Below are positions 24,652 through 32,904 of a stretch of 33,277 nt of DNA, piece after piece. The stretch's first letter is position 1. The number at the start of each line of letters is the position of its first letter. Position numbers and translations under genes: made by a program. The notes beneath the pieces are model-generated. The model had not been told where the DNA came from. It saw nothing but the letters and a program-made list of their open reading frames with translations, and ran no database searches. The stretch covers positions 1-33,277 of the forward strand of contig JAKQFH010000037.1 of NCBI GenBank assembly GCA_029556265.1, written 5' to 3'. The DNA is from Chloroflexota bacterium (GTDB lineage: Bacteria > Chloroflexota > Anaerolineae > Anaerolineales > Anaerolineaceae).

Positions 24652-24999
24652 ATGAGCAAGCAAAGACCGCAAAAGAAGACATCCCCAGCCTCTGCAACCG
24701 GCTCCGGATCAGATGCAAATAACGTAAAAAAACAAAGCAAATCCGGGGAAATCAAACCAACGGAGATGAAAGACATTCTCAACAGCCTGCGGGAGCCCTG
24801 GATTCAGAAGCGCAGCGCGGTGATTACCATGACGGTGGTCAGCGTAGCCCTGATGGCGCTCGTGGCCTGGAATATTATCAAAGGCAGCGGGAATTGGGGG
24901 CAGGGTTTGCTGTGGGGTTTCATCTTTGGCGGAAGCGTCTGGCTCGTTTTCTTCGGCATGACCTGGTTTCATTCATTATTCAATAAGAAGAAGAAATGA
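24652..24999 (+). CDS. Small two-helix membrane protein of unknown function
   Basis: This 115-residue protein is not recognised. A Lys/Ser-rich hydrophilic N-terminus (~55 residues) is followed by two predicted membrane helices, about 57-77 (AVITMTVVSVALMALVAWNI) and 86-107 (LLWGFIFGGSVWLVFFGMTWF), and a basic tail KKKK. The start is secure: CGGAGGAACA stands before the ATG. It sits between glpK and dhaM on the same strand, so it is probably expressed with the glycerol genes. Nothing in the sequence shows a direct role. Confidence 0.75.
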   Translation: MSKQRPQKKTSPASATGSGSDANNVKKQSKSGEIKPTEMKDILNSLREPWIQKRSAVITMTVVSVALMALVAWNIIKGSGNWGQGLLWGFIFGGSVWLVFFGMTWFHSLFNKKKK

Positions 25000-25050
25000 G
25001 CCTTTCTGTCTTTTGGCTCGCAAAACCAACCAAAGAAGAAGAGGGTTAAG

Positions 25051-25785
25051 ATGGTAAACATCCTTCTGGTTTCACACAGCTTCCAACTCGCGCAAGGCGT
25101 TGCCGAACTTGTCCGTCAGATGGCACCGTCAGAAAGCGTCAAAATCGCGGTCGCTGCGGGGATAGGAGAAAACAACCAGGATTTAGGCACTAACGCCGCG
25201 GAAATCATGGAAAAACTGATTGAATTGCAATCTCCGGCTGGGATTCTGGTCTTAATGGACCTCGGCAGCGCTCTGCTGAGCACCGACATGGCGCTGGAAA
25301 TGTTGGAGGAAGACCAGAAGGCAAATATCCGTATGTGCCCGGCGCCTTTCGTGGAAGGCGCTATCGCCGCAGGTGTGCAAGCTAACATGGGAGCGGACCT
25401 GGACGCTGTCTATCGCGAAGCCATGTCCGCACTGCTCGCCAAGCAGGAACAAATCGCTCCTGGCAGCGCCGGGCCGCTCGCGATTGAGAAAGCGGCGCCT
25501 GAGTCGGCTGAGCAAAGCGAATTTACGGTCGTGGTCAGCAATGCCTCCGGGCTGCACGCCCGTCCGGCAGCGGTATTCGCGAAAACTATCAGCGCTTACG
25601 ACGCCAAAGTAACCGTCACCAACCTCACCGAAAGCAAAGGTCCGCTGCATGTCAACGGCTTGATTACCGTGATGCTGCTCGGCGCGAAAAAGGGAGACAC
25701 CCTGCGGATTCAGGCGGAAGGCGCCCAAAAAAGCGAGGTTTTGGCCGCGCTGGCTGAGCTATTCCAGGATAATTTTGGCGAATAG
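25051..25785 (+). CDS. dhaM: Dihydroxyacetone kinase phosphotransfer subunit DhaM, EIIA-HPr fusion
   Basis: This 244-residue protein phosphorylates the ADP on DhaL using phosphate from the PTS. Residues 1-128 are the mannose-type EIIA domain with active His9 (LLVSHSFQLAQG) and VLMDLGSALLSTDMALEM. After a linker, residues ~155-244 are an HPr domain with active His169 (ASGLHARPAAVFAK). The enzyme I-like third domain of Escherichia coli DhaM is absent, so a separate enzyme I must charge the HPr part; none is in the window. The region of the regulatory Ser46 of HPr reads HVNGLITVMLLG, with no Ser, so regulation by HPr kinase is unlikely. GAAGAAGAGGGTT precedes the ATG. Confidence 0.94.
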   Translation: MVNILLVSHSFQLAQGVAELVRQMAPSESVKIAVAAGIGENNQDLGTNAAEIMEKLIELQSPAGILVLMDLGSALLSTDMALEMLEEDQKANIRMCPAPFVEGAIAAGVQANMGADLDAVYREAMSALLAKQEQIAPGSAGPLAIEKAAPESAEQSEFTVVVSNASGLHARPAAVFAKTISAYDAKVTVTNLTESKGPLHVNGLITVMLLGAKKGDTLRIQAEGAQKSEVLAALAELFQDNFGE

Positions 25786-25805
25786 GTATCTGGCATACAA
25801 ATTGC

Positions 25806-25839
25806 ACGACCTTCGGAAACAGCCCGGAGGTCGTTTTTT
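25806..25839 (+). terminator. Intrinsic terminator that contains the next gene's ribosome-binding site
   Basis: ACGACCTTCGG pairs with CCGGAGGTCGT (one G-U pair), followed by six T. The ATG of the next gene starts at 25840, directly after the T run, and its GGAGG lies in the 3' arm of the stem. Confidence 0.85.
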
Positions 25840-26643
25840 ATGGCACATGGAAAAAAAACCGCGCGCACGCTGCTGATTCTCTTCCTGCTCGCAGACGCGC
25901 TTCTGGTCGCGCTTGTATTCCAGCGTTATACCAAAGTGTCCGCTGTGCCAAAGGAAGTTGAAAACCTGCCAGCGCTCAATCCTATCCACCAGGACGCGGG
26001 ACAGGCAAAATTCCTCACCGCAGCCCATATGACTTTTCTGCCGATCGCGTTCAGCGGCAGCGAAGGGCATGTTCAAATCCAAAATAATTCAAGCCTGAAT
26101 ATTGACGGCGAAAACCGCAAGATTTTGTACATTACCGGCGAAATCGCGAATTACACGGCTCAAGCCATCTCGCACGTGAGCATCAACGCGGTGCTCTACC
26201 CTTCCAACGGCACGAACGCCGTCGCGACCATCCATGGTTCTCCTTTGGCGGCTGTCATCGCGCCCGGGCAAACAGCCTGTTTTCAACTGGCCATGGAAAT
26301 GCCAGGGAAGTATGAGCGGTATGAACTGAGTATCCCGGGTTTTCAATCCGGAGGTGAGCCAGCCCCAACGCTGGAGCTCGCGGATGTGACTGCCGGGTTT
26401 GACAAAGCAAAGAAGGCTTACATTCTCAGCGGAAGAGCGCTTTCACCGGATGACAGCGCGCCTTCAGGCTTGCGCGTAATCGCCACGCTGTACGACAGGG
26501 ACGGCAATGTGGTTGGCTGCGGGCAAAGCGAGGCGCTGTTCTCTCCGGAGAGCTTATCCGTGGGAGGAGCTTTTAGTCTCAGTTTTCCCTCGCGGGCTGC
26601 CCGTACAGCCCGGGAGTACAAGCTGGACCTCACGGCGGAATAG
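25840..26643 (+). CDS. Membrane-anchored protein with two FxLYD-like repeats, function unknown
   Basis: This 267-residue protein has an N-terminal signal anchor (about residues 9-30, TLLILFLLADALLVALVF) and an extracytoplasmic part. Two beta-rich segments look alike. The first is ILYITGEIANYTAQAISHVS with NAVLYPSNG and APGQTACFQL (~95-165). The second is AYILSGRALSPDDSAPSGLR with ATLYDRDGNVVGCG (~200-260). Both follow the FxLYD/SLAP pattern of V-x-G-x-x-x-N, then h-x-h-x-A-x-h-Y-x-x-x-G. Such domains occur in surface proteins and have no single function. The ribosome-binding site GGAGG is inside the preceding terminator stem, so expression may depend on readthrough. A functional link to the glycerol genes is not shown. 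Confidence 0.75.
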   Translation: MAHGKKTARTLLILFLLADALLVALVFQRYTKVSAVPKEVENLPALNPIHQDAGQAKFLTAAHMTFLPIAFSGSEGHVQIQNNSSLNIDGENRKILYITGEIANYTAQAISHVSINAVLYPSNGTNAVATIHGSPLAAVIAPGQTACFQLAMEMPGKYERYELSIPGFQSGGEPAPTLELADVTAGFDKAKKAYILSGRALSPDDSAPSGLRVIATLYDRDGNVVGCGQSEALFSPESLSVGGAFSLSFPSRAARTAREYKLDLTAE

Positions 26644-27200
26644 CCGCTGAACTCGAACCACTGCCTCGCTGGGATTTCCTGGTTTTTTGATTGGATTCAT
26701 ATTACCTCTGCTCTTTCGTCATCGCGAGAGGCAGTTTCTTATCCTGAGGGCACCGAAGGGCCTATCTATTCCACCACAAAGATGCTCCGCTTCGGCCTGT
26801 GCCCTTTAGGGTATCAACTTGATAAGTATTTCGCCACCGCGAGGAACGCAGCAACGCGGCGGTCTGCCTGTGGACTTTGAAAGGCAGCTTGCCGCGCCCC
26901 CTTTTGGATATTCTGAAACCAAAACTATTCCTGCGCCGGGGGACCTGCAATAACGAATCAGGCGTCAGCGCGAGCTCATTTTCGTCACCGCGAGCGCAGC
27001 AGGGCAATCTCCCTTTTCAGTTCGTCATCTTGAGTCACGCAGCGATGCCCCTCCTGGCAGAAAGACGCGCGGGGAGGTTGTGTAAGTCCCTGGCATCCTG
27101 TTCCGCACGCAAGCGGTCGCAAGGACGACAAAAAACCTCGGGTCATCTTACTCATTGTAAAACGCTAATACACCTGATGCGGCTTCCTTTCATAAATCCC
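26644..27200. repeat. Intergenic region with four degenerate repeats (TTTCGYCAYCGCGAG core)
   Basis: Copies of a 15-base core lie at 26714-26728 (TTTCGTCATCGCGAG), 26829-26843 (TTTCGCCACCGCGAG), 26980-26994 (TTTCGTCACCGCGAG) and 27020-27034 (GTTCGTCATCTTGAG). Several are followed by GCAGC or GGCAATCTCCC-like words, and a diverged inverted copy may lie near 27110-27130. This resembles the dispersed GTCATTGCGAG-type intergenic repeats found in many anaerobic bacteria. No gene is supported here. Confidence 0.65.
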
Positions 27201-27229
27201 TTGACAGAACACCCGCATACGTATATAGT
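27201..27229 (+). promoter_or_regulatory. Sigma70-type promoter of the marR-ABC exporter operon with palindrome
   Basis: TTGACA (27201-27206), a 17-base spacer and TATAGT (27224-27229). The palindrome ATACGTAT (27217-27224) touches the -10 box, and ACAG-C-CTGT (27230-27238) follows it. Either could be the binding site of the MarR protein. Confidence 0.75.
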
Positions 27230-27261
27230 ACAGCCTGTTTAACTATTAAGTGAGGTTAATC

Positions 27262-27714
27262 GTGTCTGATACTTTATTCCCCCTGATGTATGCCTACGCG
27301 GAAAAGGCGACGAGGCTCTCGATGGCCGCGATTCACCAATTCAGCCTTGAGCATGAGCTTTCCGCGCCCCAACTAAAAGCCCTCTTTTTCCTTCAGGACT
27401 CGCCGCAAGCCACCATCAATAACGTTGCCGGTCATTTCGGGTTTTCCAAAGCCGCGGCTTCGCAAACCATAGACCGGCTGGTGGAACGCGGGCTGGTAAA
27501 CCGGCAAATTGACCCCGATGACCGGCGCACAAAGCGCCTTTCCCTCACCGCCCAGGGGAAAGACAAGGTAGCCCAAGCCAGCCAGGCCAGGCGCGCTTGG
27601 CTGCACACCCTTATCGATAGCTTTAGCGCCGAAGAGCAGGCCGCTCTTCAGCCAGCTTTCCAGATACTCCTGGAAGGGATGAATAAAGTTTTCTCACAAT
27701 CAGACAATTCATAA
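27262..27714 (+). CDS. MarR-family transcriptional regulator
   Basis: This 150-residue regulator begins at GTG 27262, preceded by GTGAGGTT. A GTG at 27250 is in frame but overlaps that site. The winged helix-turn-helix spans the middle: LSAPQLKALFFLQDSPQATI, VAGHFGFSKAAASQTIDRLVERGLV and the wing DPDDRRTKRLSLTAQGK. MarR proteins usually repress neighbouring efflux genes and release DNA on binding an aromatic or other toxic ligand. Here the gene lies 20 bases before a two-gene ABC exporter on the same strand, which supports autoregulation of the whole operon. The ligand is unknown. Confidence 0.92.
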   Translation: MSDTLFPLMYAYAEKATRLSMAAIHQFSLEHELSAPQLKALFFLQDSPQATINNVAGHFGFSKAAASQTIDRLVERGLVNRQIDPDDRRTKRLSLTAQGKDKVAQASQARRAWLHTLIDSFSAEEQAALQPAFQILLEGMNKVFSQSDNS

Positions 27715-27734
27715 ATCCACAATCGGACACATCC

Positions 27735-29978
27735 ATGAAACGACTTTACCCTTATATCAAACCTTACTGGCCGCTCATCCTTTTGGCGTTGGGCTTGCTG
27801 TATGTGATGGCCAGCACAGACCTTGCCCTCCCTGATTATCTTTCCCAGATTATCAATATCGGCATCCAGCAAAACGGAATTGATACGACCATACCGGAAG
27901 TTATGCGCGCGTCTTCGCTCGAAAAAATCGCGCTGTTTCAATCCGAACAGGAGCGCGCTGAGACCCTTGCCGCGTATCAACGGATAGAACCCGGCACACC
28001 AGCCTCCGCGGCTTTGGTGCCCTACTATCCCGGGGCTTCCCTTCAGCCGGTTTACAAACGCAACGCCTTGGACGCGGAAGCGGCAGCTTCCCTGGAGAAG
28101 GCGCTGACCAAGCCCCTGGTTGTCCTGTACGGCTTTCAGATGATGCAAAGCAACCCACAGCAAGCCGCCAGCTTTATGGGGCCGGAGCTCGCCGCAAAAC
28201 TGAAAGCACTGCCAGCCGGCACCGACCTGCTCAGCTTATTCTCGCAGCTGCCAGAGGCTCAGCTGACGCAGGTCAAGTTGGCCATCACGCAGCACCTGAA
28301 CAGCCTGGACGCAATGATGCTCCGCCAAATGGCTGTCCGCGCTGTCGGAAATGAATACTCCGTTCTGGGCGTCAATTTGCAAAAGAACCAGACGAATTAC
28401 ATCCTGCGCATCGGCGGGCGCATGATTCTGATGGCGCTGCTGGCCGTCGCCACTTCCATCATGGTCAGTTACCTTGCCTCGCGCACCTCCGCCGGCGTTG
28501 CCAGGGATCTTCGCGCGGCAGTTTTCGAAAAAGTCTCCCGTTTTTCTTCCGCGGAATTTAATAACTTTACCACCGCCACCCTGATAACCCGCACAACCAA
28601 CGACGTCAGCCAGGTTCAGCAGGTGATTTTCATGGTTATCCGTATGGCGTTCACGGCGCCAATGATTGGTATCGGAGGCGTCATCCGCGCGATTGATAAA
28701 AGCCCGAACATGTGGTGGCTGATTGCCCTGGCGGTTTTCATCCTGCTGCTGTTCATTATGCTGGCCTTCGCGCTGGCGCTGCCCAAGTTCAAGGTCATGC
28801 AGTCCCTGGTAGACCGTCTGAACCTGGTTATCCGCGAAAACCTCTCCGGTCTCATGGTGGTGCGCGCTTTCAACAAGCAGTCTTACGAAGAACAGCGTTT
28901 TGATAAAGCCAACCAGGAAGTTACCGGAACAATCCGCTTCATTGGCAGGGTTATGACCGCTATGTTCCCCATCATCAACCTGGTCATGACCGGACTGAGC
29001 GTGGCGATTATCTGGGTTGGCGCGCGCGAAGTGGCTGCCTCGACGTTGCAGGTCGGCAATTTAATCGCTTTCATGCAATATTCCGCCCAAATCATGTTCT
29101 CCTTCATGAACCTCTCCATGCTGTTCATCTTCATTCCCCGCGCGGCAATTTCTGGCGACCGCATCGCGGATGTGCTCGAAACGCCAATCCAGATCCAGGA
29201 TCCCGCCGAAGCGAAGCAGCTCCCCGAGCCAGTGCAGGGTAAGGTGGAATTTCTGGATGTTGACTTTCGGTACCCAGGCGCTGAAATGGACATCCTCCAT
29301 GATATCAGCTTCACAGCGCTGCCCGGACAGGTTACCACGCTGATCGGCTCCACCGGCAGCGGAAAATCCACGGTGGTGAACCTCATCCCGCGTTTCTTTG
29401 AGGTCAGCAAGGGCAGTATCCAGATTGATGGAATCGATATTCGCGATTTGAACCAACACGATTTGCGCAACCAGATTGGTTTTGTTCCCCAGAAGGGACT
29501 CTTGTTTAGCGGGACGATAGATAGCAATATGCGCATCGGAGATCCAACCGCGGAAGAAGCGGCCGTCCGCCAGGCCGTCGAAATCGCGCAAGCGGCGGAT
29601 TTTGTGTTCAATGAATCTGACGGTTTGGAGGCTGAGGTGGCTCAGGGAGGCACTAACTTCTCTGGCGGTCAAAAGCAAAGACTGTCCATTGCCCGGGCGC
29701 TGGTAAAGAAGCCGCCAATCTATATATTTGACGACAGCTTTTCCGCGCTGGATTTTAAAACCGACGCCGCCTTGCGGCAGGCCCTCAGAAAACACACCGG
29801 AAATAGCACGGTATTGATTGTGACCCAGCGTGTTGCTACAGCCAAGAATTCTGACCAGATCCTGGTTTTGGATAACGGCAGACTGATCGGGCGGGGTACA
29901 CACCAGGAATTATTGAAAAGCTGCCAAACCTATCATGAAATTGCCAGCTCGCAGCTTAGCAAGGAGGAATTGGCATGA
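27735..29978 (+). CDS. Heterodimeric ABC exporter, subunit with degenerate ATP site
   Basis: This 747-residue fused permease/ATPase has its first helix at about residues 13-31 and then an insertion of about 170 mostly soluble residues (~35-215) before the next helix. This is a feature of some exporters of this type. The remaining helices run to about 470. The ATPase has Walker A GSTGSGKST, signature FSGGQKQRLSIARAL and Walker B IYIFDDSFSALD. The catalytic Glu after Walker B is Asp, as in the non-hydrolysing half of exporters such as TM287/288 and BmrCD. Only a poor ribosome-binding site precedes the ATG. The gene overlaps the partner gene by four bases (ATGA), indicating coupled translation. 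Drug or lipid export is inferred from the MarR neighbour. Confidence 0.93.
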   Translation: MKRLYPYIKPYWPLILLALGLLYVMASTDLALPDYLSQIINIGIQQNGIDTTIPEVMRASSLEKIALFQSEQERAETLAAYQRIEPGTPASAALVPYYPGASLQPVYKRNALDAEAAASLEKALTKPLVVLYGFQMMQSNPQQAASFMGPELAAKLKALPAGTDLLSLFSQLPEAQLTQVKLAITQHLNSLDAMMLRQMAVRAVGNEYSVLGVNLQKNQTNYILRIGGRMILMALLAVATSIMVSYLASRTSAGVARDLRAAVFEKVSRFSSAEFNNFTTATLITRTTNDVSQVQQVIFMVIRMAFTAPMIGIGGVIRAIDKSPNMWWLIALAVFILLLFIMLAFALALPKFKVMQSLVDRLNLVIRENLSGLMVVRAFNKQSYEEQRFDKANQEVTGTIRFIGRVMTAMFPIINLVMTGLSVAIIWVGAREVAASTLQVGNLIAFMQYSAQIMFSFMNLSMLFIFIPRAAISGDRIADVLETPIQIQDPAEAKQLPEPVQGKVEFLDVDFRYPGAEMDILHDISFTALPGQVTTLIGSTGSGKSTVVNLIPRFFEVSKGSIQIDGIDIRDLNQHDLRNQIGFVPQKGLLFSGTIDSNMRIGDPTAEEAAVRQAVEIAQAADFVFNESDGLEAEVAQGGTNFSGGQKQRLSIARALVKKPPIYIFDDSFSALDFKTDAALRQALRKHTGNSTVLIVTQRVATAKNSDQILVLDNGRLIGRGTHQELLKSCQTYHEIASSQLSKEELA

Positions 29979-31885
29979 ACAAGCATCCGCGACCTGAGAA
30001 TAATCAAATGTCGGAAAGCCTCTCCAAGCAAGCCCCTCTGAAGCGCACCCCCCAACCCACCATGCGACGCGACGGAGGCCCCGCCGCGCTGATGCCCGGT
30101 GAGAAAGCGCGCAACTTTAAGGGCAGCATGAAACAGCTCCTCAGCTACATGGGCAAATACAAGTGGATAATCCTGCTGGTGATGCTTATTGCCTCAATCT
30201 CGATGATCTTTGCCATTTTCGGTCCCAAAATTCTTGGGCAAGCGACAACAGCGCTTTATGAAGGGGTCACCCGCATGATCGCGGGGGACCCGCGCGGTAT
30301 TGATTTCGCGGAGATCACCCAATTCTTACTGCGCGTGCTCGCGCTCTACCTCGGTTCGGCGATGCTGGACCTCATCCAGGGCTTTTTGATGACGTCCGTC
30401 GCTTCGGACATCACTTACCGCTTCCGCCGGGAAATCTCCGAGAAGATAAACCGGCTTCCTCTGAGCTATTTTGACCACATAACACACGGCGAGGTGCTCT
30501 CGCGCGTCACCAACGATGTGGATACAATCAGCCAGACCCTCAATCAAAGCCTTTCTCAGATGGTCTCCTCGCTGGTTGGTGTTATTGGCATTTTGATTAT
30601 GATGCTGACCATCAATGTGCAAATGACGCTGATCGCGCTGACCATTGTGCCCCTTTCCATTCTGATTATCCGCGTGGTTGTCAGGAGCTCACAGCGCTAT
30701 TTTCGCACCCAACAGGAATATCTCGGTCATATCAACGGGCACATAGAAGAAATGTACGGCGGTCATATCGTCATCAAAGCCTTCAATGGCGAAGATGAAA
30801 GCATCGCCAAAATGAAAGACCTGAACGGAACGCTGTATGACAGCGCCTGGAAAGCCCAGCTGCACTCCGCTTTCATCATGCCCAGCATGCGCTTTATTGG
30901 CAACCTGGGTTATGTGGCAGTTGCCATTCTGGGCGGCTATCTGGTTACCCGCGGCGAACTCAGCCTGGGCAACATTCAGGCGTTCATTCAGTACATGCGC
31001 AGCTTCCAGCAGCCCTTGATGAACATCGCCAACATTTCGAACATCCTCCAGCAAACCGCCGCTGCGGCAGAGCGCGTCTTTGAATTCCTGAATGAAGCGG
31101 AAGAACTCCCCGATCCGGTTGCCCCCCTGACCGTGGGCGCGTTGAAAGGCGCGGTGGACTTCAGGAACGTGCGGTTTGGCTATGATCCCGATAAAATTGT
31201 CATCAAAGACTTCTCGGTGAGCGTGGAGCCTGGACAGCAAATTGCAATTGTCGGACCAACTGGCGCGGGGAAGACCACGCTGGTGAAGCTCCTGATGCGC
31301 TTCTACGAACTGAACAGCGGTCAAATTCTCGTGGACGGTATGGACATCACCCGCCTGAAGCGGGAAGACCTGCGCGGCATCTTTGGCATGGTCTTGCAGG
31401 ATACCTGGCTCTTTAACGGCACCATCTGCGAAAATATCCGCTACGGTAAAGCGGATGCCAGCGATGAGGAAGTTATTCGCGCCGCGGACACAGCCTACGC
31501 CGATCACTTCATCCGCACCTTACCGGGCGGCTATGACATGCTGCTGAACGAAGACGCGACCAATATCTCCTCCGGTCAGAAACAGCTGCTTACAATCGCC
31601 CGCGCTGTGCTTTCTGACCCCAGAATTCTTATTCTGGATGAGGCCACCAGTTCGGTCGATACGCGCACCGAGGTGCTTATCCAAAAAGCGATGAACAAGC
31701 TCATGCAAGGACGCACCAGTTTCATCATCGCTCACCGGCTTTCCACCATTCGCAACGCGGACCGCATCCTGGTAATCCGCGATGGGGATATCGTCGAGCA
31801 AGGCAAGCACGAAGAGTTGCTGGCGCAGAACGGCTTCTACGCCGAGCTGTATAACAGCCAGTTCACCTTGCAAACGAATTATTAA
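29975..31885 (+). CDS. Heterodimeric ABC exporter, catalytic subunit
   Basis: This 636-residue partner of the upstream protein has a hydrophilic N-terminus (~45 residues), then a six-helix permease domain and an ATPase. Motifs are Walker A VGPTGAGKTT, signature ISSGQKQLLTIARAV and Walker B ILILDEATSSVD with the catalytic Glu. The signature has SSGQ instead of the usual LSGGQ. In the heterodimer this faces the Asp-containing site of the partner, giving one degenerate and one competent ATP site, as in TM287/288-type transporters. AAGGAGG stands nine bases before the ATG, and the start overlaps the partner's stop. A strong terminator closes the operon. Confidence 0.94.
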   Translation: MNKHPRPENNQMSESLSKQAPLKRTPQPTMRRDGGPAALMPGEKARNFKGSMKQLLSYMGKYKWIILLVMLIASISMIFAIFGPKILGQATTALYEGVTRMIAGDPRGIDFAEITQFLLRVLALYLGSAMLDLIQGFLMTSVASDITYRFRREISEKINRLPLSYFDHITHGEVLSRVTNDVDTISQTLNQSLSQMVSSLVGVIGILIMMLTINVQMTLIALTIVPLSILIIRVVVRSSQRYFRTQQEYLGHINGHIEEMYGGHIVIKAFNGEDESIAKMKDLNGTLYDSAWKAQLHSAFIMPSMRFIGNLGYVAVAILGGYLVTRGELSLGNIQAFIQYMRSFQQPLMNIANISNILQQTAAAAERVFEFLNEAEELPDPVAPLTVGALKGAVDFRNVRFGYDPDKIVIKDFSVSVEPGQQIAIVGPTGAGKTTLVKLLMRFYELNSGQILVDGMDITRLKREDLRGIFGMVLQDTWLFNGTICENIRYGKADASDEEVIRAADTAYADHFIRTLPGGYDMLLNEDATNISSGQKQLLTIARAVLSDPRILILDEATSSVDTRTEVLIQKAMNKLMQGRTSFIIAHRLSTIRNADRILVIRDGDIVEQGKHEELLAQNGFYAELYNSQFTLQTNY

Positions 31886-31906
31886 CCCATCCTGTATCCC
31901 CGTTTT

Positions 31907-31949
31907 AACTGCGGGGTTTGTTGAACTAACGCAAACCCCGCAGTTTTTT
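31907..31949 (+). terminator. Intrinsic terminator after ABC exporter operon
   Basis: AACTGCGGGGTTTG pairs over 14 bases with CAAACCCCGCAGTT, followed by a run of T. Confidence 0.93.
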
Positions 31950-31965
31950 AATGTAGAATAAAGGC

Positions 31966-32904
31966 ATGATCATTACGCTCACCCCAAACCCCAGTATTGA
32001 TCGGACCCTGAAAATCGCCCGTCTGCGCTTCAATGAAAACCTGCGTACCCACAGCGTGCAAGTGGATTGGGGCGGCAAAGGCTTCAACGTCTCCCGCGCG
32101 CTGCGCATCCTCAACGAAGAAACGATTGCCCTGGCATGGGTAGGCGGCGGCACCGGCAAGATGTTGGAAAACGGGCTGCAGGATTTAGGCGTCCGCACGG
32201 ATTTCGTTTGGGTCCCCGAAGACACCCGCACCAACACCCTGGCGCAGGAAGACGCCGGAGAATGGTATATCCGCCTGATAGAGCCGGGCCCGCACATCCC
32301 GCCCGACGCGGTTCAGGCGCTTTTGGATAAAGCTGAAGCCTACGCGAACGCGAACGACCTTTGGGTGGCCTCCGGCAGCCTTCCACAGGATGTGCCCGAG
32401 GATTTTTACGCCCGCCTGATTCGTCTGCTAAAAGACAAAGGCGTGCGCATGCTCTTCGATACCAACGATAAACCCCTCACGATTGGTCTGAGCGAAACCC
32501 CTTTTCTCGTGAAGCCCGACCTCCCGGAGGTTCTGAACCTCACCGGGATCAATGTTACCAACCACGAGGATGCCAAGCGCGCCGCGCTGCACTTCTTACG
32601 CATGGGCGTTCAACACGTAGCCATATCCATCGGGAGCCTGGGAGTCTTGTTGGCTTCACAAAATGTGATTTTACAGGCCACCCCTCCGAAGATGGCGACA
32701 CACAACGTCACCGGGGCAGGCGCTGCGGTAATGGCGGGCCTGGCTTACGGTTTCTCGCATAACATGCCCCTCAACGAAATCGCGCGTTGGGCGGCCGCCT
32801 ATGGAGCGGTCGTCATCTCAACGGAACGTTTGTCTTCCACGACGCTCGAGGAACTGCATCAGATGCTGCCGCGCGTAGAAGTACGCACGGTCAATGTGAT
32901 GTAA
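31966..32904 (+). CDS. PfkB/LacC-type sugar kinase relative with altered catalytic motif
   Basis: This 312-residue ribokinase-fold protein is closest in style to 1-phosphofructokinase/tagatose-6-phosphate kinase. It has the N-terminal ITLTPNPSIDRT, substrate loop DWGGKGFNVSRAL and SGSLPQDVPEDFYARL. The C-terminal motif that normally reads GAGD, with Asp as catalytic base, reads GAGA (residues 250-253, VTGAGAAVMAGLAYG). Nearby family positions also differ: LFDTNDKPL, LVKPDLPEV and IGSLGVLLAS. It may therefore be a non-catalytic or changed-function member. AAAGG precedes the ATG. It stands alone, 17 bases after the ABC operon terminator. Confidence 0.85.
   Translation: MIITLTPNPSIDRTLKIARLRFNENLRTHSVQVDWGGKGFNVSRALRILNEETIALAWVGGGTGKMLENGLQDLGVRTDFVWVPEDTRTNTLAQEDAGEWYIRLIEPGPHIPPDAVQALLDKAEAYANANDLWVASGSLPQDVPEDFYARLIRLLKDKGVRMLFDTNDKPLTIGLSETPFLVKPDLPEVLNLTGINVTNHEDAKRAALHFLRMGVQHVAISIGSLGVLLASQNVILQATPPKMATHNVTGAGAAVMAGLAYGFSHNMPLNEIARWAAAYGAVVISTERLSSTTLEELHQMLPRVEVRTVNVM

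Noticed and set aside
26762..27242. Several 80-120 codon frames in the repeat-bearing region upstream of the MarR gene
   Set aside because: They cross the repeated words, have no ribosome-binding sites and show no domain.
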